Positions 1 to 8,556 of a stretch of 64,000 bases of DNA are shown here, piece after piece. The stretch's first letter is position 1. Every line of letters begins with the position of its first letter. The stretch lies in NCBI RefSeq assembly GCF_003335105.1, contig NZ_QFWQ01000001.1:62001-126000 (forward strand), in the 5' to 3' direction. The stretch comes from Rhodanobacter denitrificans. GTDB lineage: Bacteria > Pseudomonadota > Gammaproteobacteria > Xanthomonadales > Rhodanobacteraceae. Under the pieces are notes generated by a model. It did not search any database. It was not told the origin of the DNA and was given only the letters and a program-made list of their open reading frames with translations. Made by a program: the position numbers and the translations under genes.

Positions 1-55
1 CACCGTCGGCGGTGTCGATGCCGCGGATGCGGCGGGTGATATAGCGGTCGCTCAT
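1..55 (-). CDS. Unknown protein, N-terminal fragment
   Basis: Only the first 18 codons are inside the window. They start at an ATG (55-53) and read MSDRYITRRIRGIDTADG. The frame is open to the window edge and lies on the same strand as, and downstream of, xthA and the UPF0149 gene, so it may be the third gene of that group. The 181-bp gap before it (56-236) shows only an imperfect inverted repeat near 119-144. There is too little protein to name a family. Confidence 0.45.
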   Translation of the reverse strand, partial: MSDRYITRRIRGIDTADG

Positions 56-236
56 GGCAGGACTCCGGTGGATGGAATGGCACCAAGATGATCGCGCGAC
101 CGGTGTTATCCAAGCGCCACGGCAGGAACGGATCGTTCTGCCGGCGCGACAGTCCGCGAGAGCTATGGAGACAGGGGCGAGAGCAAGGCGCTCCGGCCTT
201 CTCTCGCGTCCCACGCCTCTTCCCGCTCTCCTGCCT

Positions 237-914
237 TCAGTGCACCCAGTGCCCGCTGCGCTGGCGCGGCGGGTTGCCGTCGTCGCCGGGGTCGGGCTGC
301 TGCTGGTGCACCATCGCCTCGACTTCCGCCTCGGTGGCCGGCTTGGCCTGCCAGTACTGGTTCACCGCGCCGAGCACGGCGGGCACCTGGGCCAGGCATT
401 CGTCGTACTCGTCGTCGCTGAGCTTTTCGAATTCGGCGTCGGCGCTGAGGATGCCTTCGTCCACCGCCAGCGCCATCACCGGGCCGAGCAGTTCCATCAG
501 CTGCGGATCCTCGGCCAGCCGGCTCTCCCACAGCCCGGCGCGCAGGTCGATGCCGCGGCTGAAGCCTTCGCACCAGCCGGCGGCGGACAGCATCGGGCCA
601 CCTTCCATCTCGACCTCGCCGAGGATCGGCTCGTAGGCGTCGACCTCGAGTTCGGCGATGATCGAATCGTTGAGCTTGGCCAGCAGCGCCAGCACCCGGT
701 TGCCTTCGTCCTCGTCGGTGAACGGCTCGTGCAGCACCTCGGGCAGCCATTCGTCCGGCAGCACCAGCAGCGGGCCGACCGCCAGCGCCGAAAGCAGGCC
801 ATGCACGCCGTCCAGCAACAGGTCGCCTTCGCCGGTGTGCGCGCGCAGGTAGCGGTCCAGCTCGTCCAGTTCGTTGTCGTCCAGCGAGCTGGGCCATTCG
901 GTCTTCGAGGTCAT
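237..914 (-). CDS. UPF0149 (YecA/YgfB-type) family protein
   Basis: A 225-residue acidic protein with the all-helical UPF0149 look. It opens MTSKTEWPSSLDDNELDEL, then has the family-typical 'hGllSAlaVGP' stretch (LLLDGVHGLLSALAVGP) and a WCEGFSRG motif near the middle. I chose the ATG at 914 because it leaves only 5 bp after the xthA stop and excludes a long low-quality upstream extension. The C-terminal tail (after about residue 200) is Gln/Pro/Arg rich, and the Cys-rich SEC-C motif found in some YecA proteins is absent. The family's function is not established. The spacing suggests co-transcription with xthA. Confidence 0.8.
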   Translation of the reverse strand: MTSKTEWPSSLDDNELDELDRYLRAHTGEGDLLLDGVHGLLSALAVGPLLVLPDEWLPEVLHEPFTDEDEGNRVLALLAKLNDSIIAELEVDAYEPILGEVEMEGGPMLSAAGWCEGFSRGIDLRAGLWESRLAEDPQLMELLGPVMALAVDEGILSADAEFEKLSDDEYDECLAQVPAVLGAVNQYWQAKPATEAEVEAMVHQQQPDPGDDGNPPRQRSGHWVH

Positions 915-919
915 TTCAG

Positions 920-1687
920 TCAGATATCCAGTTCCAGCGTCACCGGCGTGTGGTCGGAGGGGCGTTCCCAGCGGCGCGGCTCGCGGTCGATCGCTGCCGC
1001 GGTGGCGGCGGATTTCAGGGCTTCGCCGATCAGGATCAGGTCGATGCGCAGGCCCATGTTGCGGCGGAATGCGGCCTGCCGGTAGTCCCACCAGCTGTAG
1101 TGCCCGGCTTCCGGCTGGAACAGCCGGAAGCTGTCGTGCAGGCCGAGGCGGGTGATCGCCTTCAGCGCGTCGCGCTCCGGTGGCGAGCACAGGATGTCCT
1201 CGCCCCAGGCGACCGGATCGTAGACGTCGCGGTCGTCCGGGCAGATGTTGAAGTCGCCCAGCACCACCAGGTTCGGGTGGCGTTCCAGCTCGCGCGCCAG
1301 GAACTCGCGCACTTTCGCCAGCCAGTCCAGCTTGTACGCGTACTTCTCGTCGCCGACCCCCTTGCCGTTGACTACGTACAGGTCGACCACGCGCAAATGG
1401 CCGACGGTGGCGGCCAGGATGCGCCGCTGCGGGTCATCCAGGCCGGGGATGTCGGTGACCACGTCGCTGAGCTCGTCGCGGGCCAGGATCGCCACGCCGT
1501 TGTAGGTTTTCTGGCCCGAATACACCGCGCGGTAGCCGGCCGCGGCCAGCTCGTCGCGCGGGAATTTCGCGTCCTCCAGCTTGGTTTCCTGCAGCGCCAC
1601 CACGTCCGGCTGCGCCTCGGCCAGCCACTGGGTCAGCTGCGGCAGGCGCACCTTCAGCGAATTGACGTTCCACGAGGCGATCTTCAT
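920..1687 (-). CDS. xthA: Exodeoxyribonuclease III
   Basis: A 255-residue single-domain endonuclease/exonuclease/phosphatase-fold enzyme. It acts on abasic sites and 3' ends of duplex DNA in base-excision repair, in the cytoplasm. Family residues are visible: N7 (SWNVNS), E34 (LQETK), the GDFNI motif with D145/N147, and the C-terminal SDHTPV motif with D245/H246. Length matches the family (about 255-270 aa). The ATG start gives the conserved MKIASWNVNS opening. It is followed after 5 bp by the UPF0149 gene on the same strand, and faces away from the cold-shock gene. The assignment is firm; which of the two Exo III-like subtypes it belongs to is not resolved. Confidence 0.95.
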   Translation of the reverse strand: MKIASWNVNSLKVRLPQLTQWLAEAQPDVVALQETKLEDAKFPRDELAAAGYRAVYSGQKTYNGVAILARDELSDVVTDIPGLDDPQRRILAATVGHLRVVDLYVVNGKGVGDEKYAYKLDWLAKVREFLARELERHPNLVVLGDFNICPDDRDVYDPVAWGEDILCSPPERDALKAITRLGLHDSFRLFQPEAGHYSWWDYRQAAFRRNMGLRIDLILIGEALKSAATAAAIDREPRRWERPSDHTPVTLELDI

Positions 1688-1923
1688 GGCGGCATTGTAC
1701 GGGATGCACCGGCGACCACTGCGGCACGGGCGGGGCGGGCGGCGGATCCGGCCGGGCGGTAGCGCAAGATGAACGGAAGCTATGGGAAAACCACCGAAAG
1801 CGCGTATTCCAGTGTATGCTGCGCGAGCAAGAATCCGAGGAGACTCCTATTTTTGCTCCTATTGCGGGCCGTGCCTTCGCGCACCGGAGCGCAAACACAT
1901 CCATGCTTCAAAGGTAAAGTTAC
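1688..1923 (+). promoter_or_regulatory. Divergent xthA/csp region with a long leader before the cold-shock gene
   Basis: These 236 bases separate xthA (minus) from the cold-shock gene (plus). The half nearest csp is markedly less GC-rich than its surroundings (for example around 1776-1860 and 1895-1923). It contains a possible -10 hexamer TATGCT near 1816 and an AAAGGTAAAG ribosome-binding stretch just before the ATG. Long structured 5' leaders are usual for cspA-type genes and mediate temperature-dependent translation. Here the length fits, but I have not shown a fold, and no good -35 box was recognised. Confidence 0.4.
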
Positions 1924-2133
1924 ATGTCGGATCGTCAGAGCGGTACAGTCAAGTGGTTCAACGACGCCAAGGGTTTTGGCTTCATCACCCCGGAAAGCGG
2001 TGATGACCTGTTCGTGCATTTCCGCGCGATCCAGGGCACGGGCTTCAAGTCCCTGCAGGAAGGTCAGCGCGTCACGTTCATCGTCACCAAGGGCCAGAAG
2101 GGCCTGCAGGCTGAGGAAGTCCAGGCGGTCTGA
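1924..2133 (+). CDS. Cold-shock-domain protein (CspA family)
   Basis: A 69-residue single OB-fold cold-shock protein that binds single-stranded RNA and DNA, acting as an RNA chaperone. Both nucleic-acid-binding motifs are present: RNP1 as KGFGFIT and RNP2 as DLFVHF, after the usual [11 protein letters not shown] opening. Length is the family norm. It stands alone, preceded by a long leader and followed by a strong intrinsic terminator. It could be constitutive or cold-induced; the sequence does not decide this, so no cspA/C/D/E letter is given. Confidence 0.95.
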   Translation: MSDRQSGTVKWFNDAKGFGFITPESGDDLFVHFRAIQGTGFKSLQEGQRVTFIVTKGQKGLQAEEVQAV

Positions 2134-2159
2134 GTCCCTCGGACTTCAACCCCCTGAAG

Positions 2160-2190
2160 AAAAGCCCGCCTCGGCGGGCTTTTCTTTTTT
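2160..2190 (+). terminator. Rho-independent terminator after the cold-shock gene
   Basis: An 11-bp perfect stem, AAAAGCCCGCC (2160-2170) with GGCGGGCTTTT (2173-2183), has a 2-nt minimal loop and is followed by CTTTTTT. Because the stem has A and T flanks it could also work for the convergent oligopeptidase gene that ends at 2195. Confidence 0.92.
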
Positions 2191-2194
2191 GCCC

Positions 2195-4252
2195 CTATGC
2201 CAGCCCGTGGCTGCGCAGCAGCGCCTCCGGTTCCGGCTTGCGGCCGCGGAACGCGACGAAGCTCTCCAGCGCCGGACGGCTGGCGCCGACGGCGAGGAAC
2301 TCGCGGCGGAAGCGCTCGCCGGTGGCGCGGTCGATCACGCTGCCGCGTTCTCCCGCACACGCCTCGAACGCGCCGAACGCATCGGCGCTGAGCAGCTCGG
2401 CCCACAGGTAGCTGTAGTAGCCGGCTGCGTAGCCACCGGCGAAGATGTGGCTGAACGCATGCGGGAAGCGCTGCCATGCCGGCGGATGCATCACTGCGAC
2501 CTGCTTGCGCACCTCCTCCAGCACCGCCAGCGCCCGCGCGCCCTGCGCCGGGTCGTACTCCAGGTGCAGCAGGAAATCGAACAGCGCGAACTCCAGCTGG
2601 CGCACCAGGAACAGGCCGGCGTGGAAGTGCCGCGCGGCCAGCATGCGCTGGAACAGCTCCTCCGGCAGCCGCTCGCCGGTTTGCCAGTGGCGCGCGAACA
2701 GGTCCAGCGCCTCGCGGTTCCAGCCGAAATTCTCCATGAACTGGCTGGGCAGCTCCACCGCGTCCCACTCGACGCCGTCGATGCCGCCGATCGAGGGCAG
2801 CGCGATCTCGGTGAGCAGGTGGTGCAGGCCGTGGCCGAATTCGTGGAACAGGGTCAGTACGTCGTCGTGGGTGAGCAGGGCCGGCTTGCCCTCGGTGGGC
2901 GGCGCGAAGTTGCAGGTGAGGAAGGCCACCGGCAGCTGCATGCGTTCGCCGTCGTCGAAGCGCGCGCGGCAGACGTCCATCCACGCGCCGCCGCGCTTGC
3001 CGTTGCGTGCGTAGAGATCCATGTAAGCACCGGCGAACACTCGGCCGGCGGCGTCGCGCACGTCGTAATAGCGCACCTCGGGATGCCACACGTCGACGCC
3101 ATCGCGCGGGGCGAGGGTGATGCCGTAGAGTTTTTCGGTGAGGCCGAACAGGCCGCCGATCACCGCCGGCAGAGGGAAGTATGGCTTCAGCTGCTCCTCG
3201 TCCAGCGCGTATTCGCGCTGGCGCAGCTTCTCCGCGGCGTAGCCGACGTCCCACGATTCGAGGTTGTCGAGTTTCAGCTCGGTACTGGCGAACTCGCGCA
3301 GCCGGGCCAGCTCGCGCTGCGCCACCGGCTTCGCACGCACGGCCAGGTCGTGCAGGAACTCAAGCACCTCGGCCGGCGAGGCGGCCATCTTGGTTGCCAG
3401 CGATTCCTCCGCCGCGTTGGCGAAGCCAAGCAGCTGCGCCGCCTCGTGGCGCAGCGCCATGATCCGCTCGATGCGCTCGCCGTTGTCGAACTTGCCCGCA
3501 TTCGGACCCTGGTCGGACGCGCGTGTCTGATAGGCCCAGTACACCCGCTCGCGCAGGCCGCGGTTGTCGGCGTAGGTCAGCACGGCCTGCACGCTGGGCT
3601 GCTTCAGGGTGACCAGGTAGCCGTCCAGTTGCTGGTCTTCGGCGTACTGGCGCAGCACCGCGCGGCCCGACTCGGGCACCCCGGCGAGATCGCGCTCGTC
3701 GGTGACGTGCTCGTGCCACGCCTCGCTGGCGTCCAGCACGGCGTTGGAGAATTCGGTGGAAAGCCGGCTCAGCTCCACCCCGATCTCGCGAAAGCGCGAA
3801 CGCGCCGGCTCCTCCAGCGCCACCCCGGACAATTTGAAGTCGCGCAGCGCGTGTTCGACCAGCGTGCGCTCCGGTCGCGGCAGCGCGGCGAAATCCGCTG
3901 CCTCGGCCAGCGCCCGCACCGCGGCATACAGGTCGCGGTTCTGGCCCAGCTCGATCGCGTGCTCGGTGAGCTTCTCCTCGGCCGGCCCGTAGACCTTGCG
4001 CAAGGCCTCGCTGTCGGCCACCGAATGCAGGTGCGACACCGGCGCCCAGGCCCGCGCCAGGCGCTGCTCCAGCCGTTCCTGGGTCAGCATCACGTGTCCG
4101 AAGTCGCGTGCTGCGCCGGGGGCAACCAGTGCGTCGATGCCGGCACGGTAGTCGGCCAGGATCGTGTCGATCGCCGGTTCGACGTGTTCGGGGCGGATCT
4201 GCGCGAACGCCGGCAGCGCGTCGTCGGCCAGCAGCGGGTTGTGGTCACTCAT
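2195..4252 (-). CDS. prlC: Oligopeptidase A (M3 family zinc metallopeptidase)
   Basis: A 685-residue cytosolic thimet-type oligopeptidase that degrades short peptides, including cleaved signal peptides. The zinc-binding HEFGH motif sits in the stretch LTLFHEFGHGLHHLL at about residue 460-475, with the downstream ELPSQFMENF segment that supplies the third ligand region. No signal peptide is present, which favours PrlC over periplasmic-type relatives; length also fits PrlC (about 680 aa). The start MSDHNPLL at 4252 gives the usual N-terminus. It is a single gene convergent with the cold-shock gene and divergent from the gamma-carbonic anhydrase gene across 87 bp. Confidence 0.92.
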   Translation of the reverse strand: MSDHNPLLADDALPAFAQIRPEHVEPAIDTILADYRAGIDALVAPGAARDFGHVMLTQERLEQRLARAWAPVSHLHSVADSEALRKVYGPAEEKLTEHAIELGQNRDLYAAVRALAEAADFAALPRPERTLVEHALRDFKLSGVALEEPARSRFREIGVELSRLSTEFSNAVLDASEAWHEHVTDERDLAGVPESGRAVLRQYAEDQQLDGYLVTLKQPSVQAVLTYADNRGLRERVYWAYQTRASDQGPNAGKFDNGERIERIMALRHEAAQLLGFANAAEESLATKMAASPAEVLEFLHDLAVRAKPVAQRELARLREFASTELKLDNLESWDVGYAAEKLRQREYALDEEQLKPYFPLPAVIGGLFGLTEKLYGITLAPRDGVDVWHPEVRYYDVRDAAGRVFAGAYMDLYARNGKRGGAWMDVCRARFDDGERMQLPVAFLTCNFAPPTEGKPALLTHDDVLTLFHEFGHGLHHLLTEIALPSIGGIDGVEWDAVELPSQFMENFGWNREALDLFARHWQTGERLPEELFQRMLAARHFHAGLFLVRQLEFALFDFLLHLEYDPAQGARALAVLEEVRKQVAVMHPPAWQRFPHAFSHIFAGGYAAGYYSYLWAELLSADAFGAFEACAGERGSVIDRATGERFRREFLAVGASRPALESFVAFRGRKPEPEALLRSHGLA

Positions 4253-4339
4253 GGACGCTCCTTTGCGAAGCTGCCAGCGTGGCGACCGCGCCGGCCGAAA
4301 TCAAGCGCGGCGGCGTGACGGCGCCGCTAGAATGCCCGG

Positions 4340-4870
4340 ATGAATTCCCTGCGCAGCTTCAAGGGCATCGCGCCCACCCTCGGCCAGCGTGTCTACGTCG
4401 ACCCCGCTGCCAGCGTGATCGGCGACGTGGTGCTGGGCGACGACGTCTCGATCTGGCCGGGCGCGGTGCTGCGCGGCGACGTCAACCACATCCGTGTCGG
4501 CGCGAAGACCAGCATCCAGGACGGCGCCATCGTGCATGTGGCCCACGCGGGGCCCTACGGCCCGGGCTTCCCGTGCCTGATCGGCGAGGGCGTCACCGTC
4601 GGCCACGCCGCCGTGGTGCACGCCTGCGACATCGGCGACTACTGCCTGATCGGCATGCATGCCAGCGTGCTGGATGGCGCGGTGGTGAAGAAGCACGGCT
4701 TCGTCGGCGCCGGCGCGCTGATCCCGCCGGGCAAGGTCGTCGGCGAGCGCGAGCTGTGGCTGGGCAACCCGGCGAAGTGCGTGCGCCTGCTCAGCGACCG
4801 CCAGATCGAGCAGCTGCATTATTCGGCCGACCACTACGTGCGGCTGAAGGACGCCTACCTCGCCGGCTGA
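4340..4870 (+). CDS. Gamma-carbonic anhydrase family protein (YrdA-like)
   Basis: A 176-residue left-handed beta-helix protein built of hexapeptide repeats (for example VIGDVVLGDDVSIWPGAV near residue 26). The histidines expected to bind metal appear in IVHVAHA and in VGHAAVVHACDI. Length and repeat pattern match the YrdA/CaiE-like cytosolic branch of the family. Members bind zinc or iron, but many show no measured carbonic anhydrase activity, so the enzymatic role is uncertain. It starts at an ATG with no room for an upstream partner and is convergent with the small membrane-anchored protein that ends 6 bp away. Confidence 0.9.
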   Translation: MNSLRSFKGIAPTLGQRVYVDPAASVIGDVVLGDDVSIWPGAVLRGDVNHIRVGAKTSIQDGAIVHVAHAGPYGPGFPCLIGEGVTVGHAAVVHACDIGDYCLIGMHASVLDGAVVKKHGFVGAGALIPPGKVVGERELWLGNPAKCVRLLSDRQIEQLHYSADHYVRLKDAYLAG

Positions 4871-4876
4871 ACCCGC

Positions 4877-5449
4877 TTACTGCGGCGCGACGGCGCCAGG
4901 CTGCCGCGCGCTGATCGCCACCGCCTCCGCCGCGTGCTGGCGGCCGAGCAGGATGCGCTGCGCGTCGAGATAGCCGCCAAGCAGGGCCAGCTGGTAGTTG
5001 CTGGCATTGGTCTCGTAGTGCGATGGGTCGTACTTGTAGTTGCCGGCGTCGTAGGCACGCAACAGCTGCAGTTCGCGCTGCGCCTCGTCGAGGTGGCCCG
5101 CGGCCACGGTCTGCTCGACCACCGCACAGCCCAACTTGAATGCCTCGCGCAGACTGTCCTTTGCCACCCGGTTGTTCGGATCGAGCTGCAGCACGCTGAA
5201 GTAGAACTCGAACGCGTTGTTGCCTTCCGGCGCCACCAGGCGGCCATCGCGCATTGCGTCGCGGGCAAGCCCGAGCACGATCGCGCTGGCGCTCTGTGCC
5301 TCGTCGTCCGCCGCCCCAGCCTTTTTTGCCGGCGTCGCATCCGCGGTGGCCCGGCCGTACCAGAATACGCCGCCAGCCACGAGCAACAGGCACAGGCATA
5401 CCAGGGCGAGTGCGTAGCGATGCGCAGGAAGGAAGGCTGGACGGGACAT
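4877..5449 (-). CDS. Membrane-anchored TPR-like protein, function unknown
   Basis: A 190-residue protein with one N-terminal membrane segment (about residues 12-31, YALALVCLCLLLVAGGVFWY) and a periplasmic remainder. After an Ala-rich linker it has a helical region (IVLGLARDAMRDGRLVAPEG, then FEFYFSVLQLDPNNRVAKDS) that looks like degenerate TPR repeats. Similar segments precede the TonB domain in some xanthomonad TonB-like proteins, but no TonB C-terminal domain is present here. An ATGTTGC heptamer occurs twice upstream at about 5532-5548. Probably membrane-tethered; no function is proposed. Confidence 0.7.
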   Translation of the reverse strand: MSRPAFLPAHRYALALVCLCLLLVAGGVFWYGRATADATPAKKAGAADDEAQSASAIVLGLARDAMRDGRLVAPEGNNAFEFYFSVLQLDPNNRVAKDSLREAFKLGCAVVEQTVAAGHLDEAQRELQLLRAYDAGNYKYDPSHYETNASNYQLALLGGYLDAQRILLGRQHAAEAVAISARQPGAVAPQ

Positions 5450-5559
5450 GACGGGTTGCGCCGGGCAACGCCGCGCGCTGGAGCCTGCGTCGTCGACGCG
5501 CTCCCGGCGGCAAGCGGCACCTTAGTGTCGCCATGTTGCAGTCATGTTGCTAAGCCGCT

Positions 5560-5826
5560 TCAGTGTGTGACAGTGGCCGCTTCCAGCCGGGCCAGCCATG
5601 CCAGCGCATGGTCGCGGTGCCCACCGCACATCGCCGGCTCCGGACGCAGGCGACGGCAAACCTCCGGGCGCTCGGGGTGCCCGAACAGCGCGCAGCGATA
5701 ATCCGCCGCGAGCTGCACGCAGCGCACGCCGGCCGGCTTGCCGTGCGGCATGCCGGGGATCGGCGAGCTGATCGACGGCGCGATGCAGCAGGCGCCGCAG
5801 CCGCTACGGCAGGCCGGGGTGCTCAC
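5560..5826 (-). CDS. YkgJ/UPF0153-family cysteine-cluster protein
   Basis: An 88-residue protein starting at GTG (5826), whose start overlaps the aroE stop as GTGA, so translation is probably coupled to aroE. It carries the YkgJ-type cysteine cluster: CRSGCGACC near the N-terminus, then C in GVRCVQL, YRCALF, PEVCRRLRP and AMCGG. This arrangement is thought to bind Zn or an Fe-S cluster, but the function is unknown. The family is often annotated zinc/iron-chelating domain. An ATG start is not available in this frame without running into aroE coding sequence. Confidence 0.8.
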   Translation of the reverse strand: MSTPACRSGCGACCIAPSISSPIPGMPHGKPAGVRCVQLAADYRCALFGHPERPEVCRRLRPEPAMCGGHRDHALAWLARLEAATVTH

Positions 5827-6653
5827 GCGCCCTGCCGGCGCAGCTGCTGGTACACGGGCTCGGTCTGGGGCCGCCGGCCGTGCCACAGCTCGAACGCATC
5901 GGCGGCAGTCTCCACCAGCATGCCGAGGCCGTCGACCGCGTAGCGTGCGCCGGCCGCCTTCGCCCAGGCCAGGAAGCTGCCGGCCGCCGCGCCGTAGGAC
6001 AGGTCGTAGCACAGCGCGCGCGCGCCAACCAGCGAGAACGGCAGCTGCAGCGCCACGCCCAGCACGCCGGCCGAGGTGGCGTTGACGATCAGGTCGTAGC
6101 TGCCGATGTCGGCGAGGTCTTCCCAGTAGCGCGTATGCGCCCGCGCCGGGTCGCCGATCGCGTCGGCCAGCACGTCGGCCGCCGCGGGCGAACGGTTGAC
6201 GATGGTCAGCGTTTCCACGCCGGCGTCCAGCAGGTTCCACGCCACGCCGTGTGCGGCGCCGCCGGCGCCCAGCAGCAGCGCGGTGTGGCCGCGCAGATCC
6301 AGGTCATGGCGCTCGGTGATGTCGCGCACCAGGCCGGCGCCATCGGTGTTGTGCGCCGCCAGCCGGCCGGCGGCCAGCGGGGTCAGCACGTTCGCGCTGC
6401 CGGCGCGGGCGGCCGCCACGCTGCGCTGCTCGGCCAGCGCGAACGCGGCAGCCTTGTGCGGCAGGGTGACATTGGCGCCGCGGCCGCCGTCAGCGAAGAA
6501 GCGATGCACCGCCGCGGAGAAATCAGCCGGCGCCACGTCGATTGCGCGGTACTCCAGCTCGATGCCGAACTGCCGCGCGAACGCCTGGTGGATCGGCGGC
6601 GACAGCGAGTGGCTGATCGGGTGGCCGAACACGGCGAACTGGGCGGCTGGCAT
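5823..6653 (-). CDS. aroE: Shikimate dehydrogenase (NADP+)
   Basis: A 276-residue enzyme reducing 3-dehydroshikimate to shikimate in chorismate synthesis. Visible motifs are the substrate-binding SHSLSPPIHQ at about residue 14, NVTLPHKAAA containing the catalytic Lys, NTDGAGLV, and the Rossmann glycine motif GAGGAAHGV followed by NRSPAAAD for NADP binding. The ATG at 6653 gives the canonical short N-terminus (MPAAQFAVFGHPISHS); upstream extension lacks similarity to the family. The gene overlaps the YkgJ-family gene by four bases. Confidence 0.95.
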   Translation of the reverse strand: MPAAQFAVFGHPISHSLSPPIHQAFARQFGIELEYRAIDVAPADFSAAVHRFFADGGRGANVTLPHKAAAFALAEQRSVAAARAGSANVLTPLAAGRLAAHNTDGAGLVRDITERHDLDLRGHTALLLGAGGAAHGVAWNLLDAGVETLTIVNRSPAAADVLADAIGDPARAHTRYWEDLADIGSYDLIVNATSAGVLGVALQLPFSLVGARALCYDLSYGAAAGSFLAWAKAAGARYAVDGLGMLVETAADAFELWHGRRPQTEPVYQQLRRQGA

Positions 6654-6771
6654 GAGGATTCCCTGGTGATGGCTGGCGTCCATTCTACGTGGGGCCTCCG
6701 CAAAGGGGGTCGCAGCCGGTGAGATGGGTGAGCGCCAGCCTGCGCTTGCCCATCCCGACGAGACGACCGCC

Positions 6772-7029
6772 ATGCGCACGCAAGCCTTGCCACCCGCCCA
6801 CCATCTACGCCTGCTCGGCGCGGCCATGCTGTGGCTGCTGGGCGGCGGTGCGTCGCTGCTGAGCACGCTGGTACCGGCGCACACCGACTTGCTCGGCTGG
6901 ACGCCGGCGTTCTGGCTGGTCGGCGCACCGCTGGTCGTACTGCTGGCGCTGGAGCCTTCGCTGCCGCGGCAACTGCTGGCGCTGTGCCGGCCGCGCCGAC
7001 GCATGCTCCGCCACGCGGCCTGGCATTAG
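6772..7029 (+). CDS. Small two-helix membrane protein, unknown
   Basis: An 85-residue protein starting at the ATG at 6772, behind a GAGACG ribosome-binding stretch. It has two predicted membrane helices (about residues 14-33 and 43-62) and an Arg-rich C-terminus (LCRPRRRMLRH). A longer reading from the ATG at 6724 adds 16 residues without hydrophobic character. Positive charge at the C-terminal end suggests that end is cytoplasmic. No family was recognised. Confidence 0.6.
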   Translation: MRTQALPPAHHLRLLGAAMLWLLGGGASLLSTLVPAHTDLLGWTPAFWLVGAPLVVLLALEPSLPRQLLALCRPRRRMLRHAAWH

Positions 7030-7034
7030 CCCGA

Positions 7035-7058
7035 CCCTCCCTGCGCTGCAGGGGGGGG
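7035..7058. repeat. Short GC hairpin, copy 1 of a four-copy family
   Basis: CCCTCCCTGC (7035-7044) pairs with GCAGGGGGGG (7048-7057) around a 3-nt loop. It sits between convergent genes and lacks a T-run, so it is more like a REP-type palindrome than a classic terminator. Related hairpins occur at 12821, 15596 and 56381. Confidence 0.6.
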
Positions 7059-7068
7059 CGAATCGACG

Positions 7069-8556
7069 TCAGTGGGTGGTGCCGCCCTGGCGCTTGCGCT
7101 CCATCCGCCGCAGGAACTCCTGCATGATGCGACGGTACAGCTCGTCGCCCAGATGGGCATCCTCGACGCCGGCGTCGATCGACGGGTTGTCGTTCACCTC
7201 GATCACCACCGGCTTGCTGCCGACCTGTTTCAGGTCGACGCCGTAGAGGCCGTCGCCGATCGGCTGGGTCGCCTTGAGCGCCAGCTTCATCACCTCGGCC
7301 GGCGCATCCTTCAGCGCGATGCTCTCGAAGCCGCCGGACTTCGCGGTGCCCTTGGCGCCGTGGTTGTAGATCTGCCAGTGGCCACGCGACATGTAGTACT
7401 TGCAGGCGTACAGCGGCTCGCGATTGAGCACGCCGATGCGCCAGTCGAACTCGGTGTAGACGTATTCCTGCGCCAGCAGCAGCGCGCTGTGCTGGAACAG
7501 GCTGCTGGCCGCCTGCGCCAACGAGTCCTCGTCCTCGACCTTGACCACGCCGCGCGAAAACGAGCCGTCGGGGATCTTCAGCACCAGCGGGAAACCGAGC
7601 TTGGCGACGACCTCCCTGGTGCCCTTGCTGTCGTCGCGGTAGAGAATTTCCGTACGAGGGACAGCCAGCTTGCGCGAGACCATCAGGTCGTTGAGGTAGA
7701 TCTTGTTGGTGCAGCGCAGGATCGAACTGGGGTCATCGATCACCACCATGCCTTCCTTCTCCGCGCGGTGGGCGAAGCGGTAGGTGTGGTTGTCGCTGGC
7801 GGTGGTCTCGCGGATGAACAGGCCGTCGTACTCGGCCAGGCGCTGGTAGTCGTTCCTGCCGATCGGGTCGACCTCGATGCCGAGCTCCTTGCCCGCGGCG
7901 ACGAAGGATTTGAGCGCCTTGCGGTTCGATGGCGGCATCTGTTCCTTCGGGTCGACCAGCATCGCCAGGTCATAGCGGAACTGCCGCCGCGCGCGCGGCT
8001 TGCGCCACAGCTTGCGCGAGAAGCGGTCGAGCTCCTCGGCGAACGCGTCCTCCTGGGCGTCGACCAGGGTGTGCAGGCCGACCGGCTTGATCGAGCTGAC
8101 CTGCCACACGCGGTCGCGCTCGAACTCGATGCGCAGCAGCGGACAGGGGAACATTTCGAACACCTGCCGGGCCAGGTCCTGCAGCGCCGGGTAGGCGGTC
8201 TCGCCGAAGTAGACCAGGATGCCGAAGTCGGTGGTGTCGCGGCCGCCGGCGGGCAGGAAGTGGGTGAGCTTCTGGTTGAGGTCGTCGATATCCAGGCCGT
8301 ACAGCGAGCGCCGGCGCAGGTCGTTCACCGTGCGCACCGAGGGCATCACCCGGTGCCCGCGCGCCTCGGCCAACAGCGACACGTAGTAGCCGGTACCGAG
8401 GTACTTGTAGCTGCGGCACAGGTTGATCACCTGGGTGCGCTCGTTGTCGCCGCCCACCGGGGTGCGCAGGTAATCCATCGCGCTCATCACGTCGACGGAG
8501 GGGTAGTACGAAGCCCAGTCGGAGGCTTTTTCGACAACGATGACCAGACGGGCCAT
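7069..8556 (-). CDS. RimK-family ATP-grasp protein with RimK-like N-terminal domain
   Basis: A 495-residue protein. Residues about 1-250 match the RLAN-type domain that precedes ATP-grasp in this subfamily; residues about 270-485 form an ATP-grasp fold. Visible motifs are GFPLVLKIPDGSFSRG (ATP-binding Lys and glycine loop), QEYVYTEFDWRIGVL and the Mg-binding VIEVNDNPSI. ATP-grasp enzymes of this group join a carboxylate to an amine, often adding amino acids to a protein or peptide; the substrate here is unknown. The ATG at 8556 opens MARLVIVVEKASDW, typical for the subfamily. A GNAT acetyltransferase is divergently transcribed 198 bp away, a pairing seen in other proteobacteria. Confidence 0.85.
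   Translation of the reverse strand: MARLVIVVEKASDWASYYPSVDVMSAMDYLRTPVGGDNERTQVINLCRSYKYLGTGYYVSLLAEARGHRVMPSVRTVNDLRRRSLYGLDIDDLNQKLTHFLPAGGRDTTDFGILVYFGETAYPALQDLARQVFEMFPCPLLRIEFERDRVWQVSSIKPVGLHTLVDAQEDAFAEELDRFSRKLWRKPRARRQFRYDLAMLVDPKEQMPPSNRKALKSFVAAGKELGIEVDPIGRNDYQRLAEYDGLFIRETTASDNHTYRFAHRAEKEGMVVIDDPSSILRCTNKIYLNDLMVSRKLAVPRTEILYRDDSKGTREVVAKLGFPLVLKIPDGSFSRGVVKVEDEDSLAQAASSLFQHSALLLAQEYVYTEFDWRIGVLNREPLYACKYYMSRGHWQIYNHGAKGTAKSGGFESIALKDAPAEVMKLALKATQPIGDGLYGVDLKQVGSKPVVIEVNDNPSIDAGVEDAHLGDELYRRIMQEFLRRMERKRQGGTTH

Noticed and set aside
119-144. Inverted repeat downstream of the UPF0149 gene as a terminator
   Set aside because: The stem is imperfect (one base missing in one arm) and no T-run follows on either strand.
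1782-2003. A 73-codon frame with a CSYCGPC motif in the cold-shock leader
   Set aside because: It runs into the csp coding region in another frame, has no good ribosome-binding site, and the motif alone is not evidence. More likely leader RNA.
1769-4318. Open frame of 849 codons opposite prlC and across the csp gene
   Set aside because: It overlaps two firmly identified genes, has Arg/Gln/His-rich low-complexity sequence and no ribosome-binding site.
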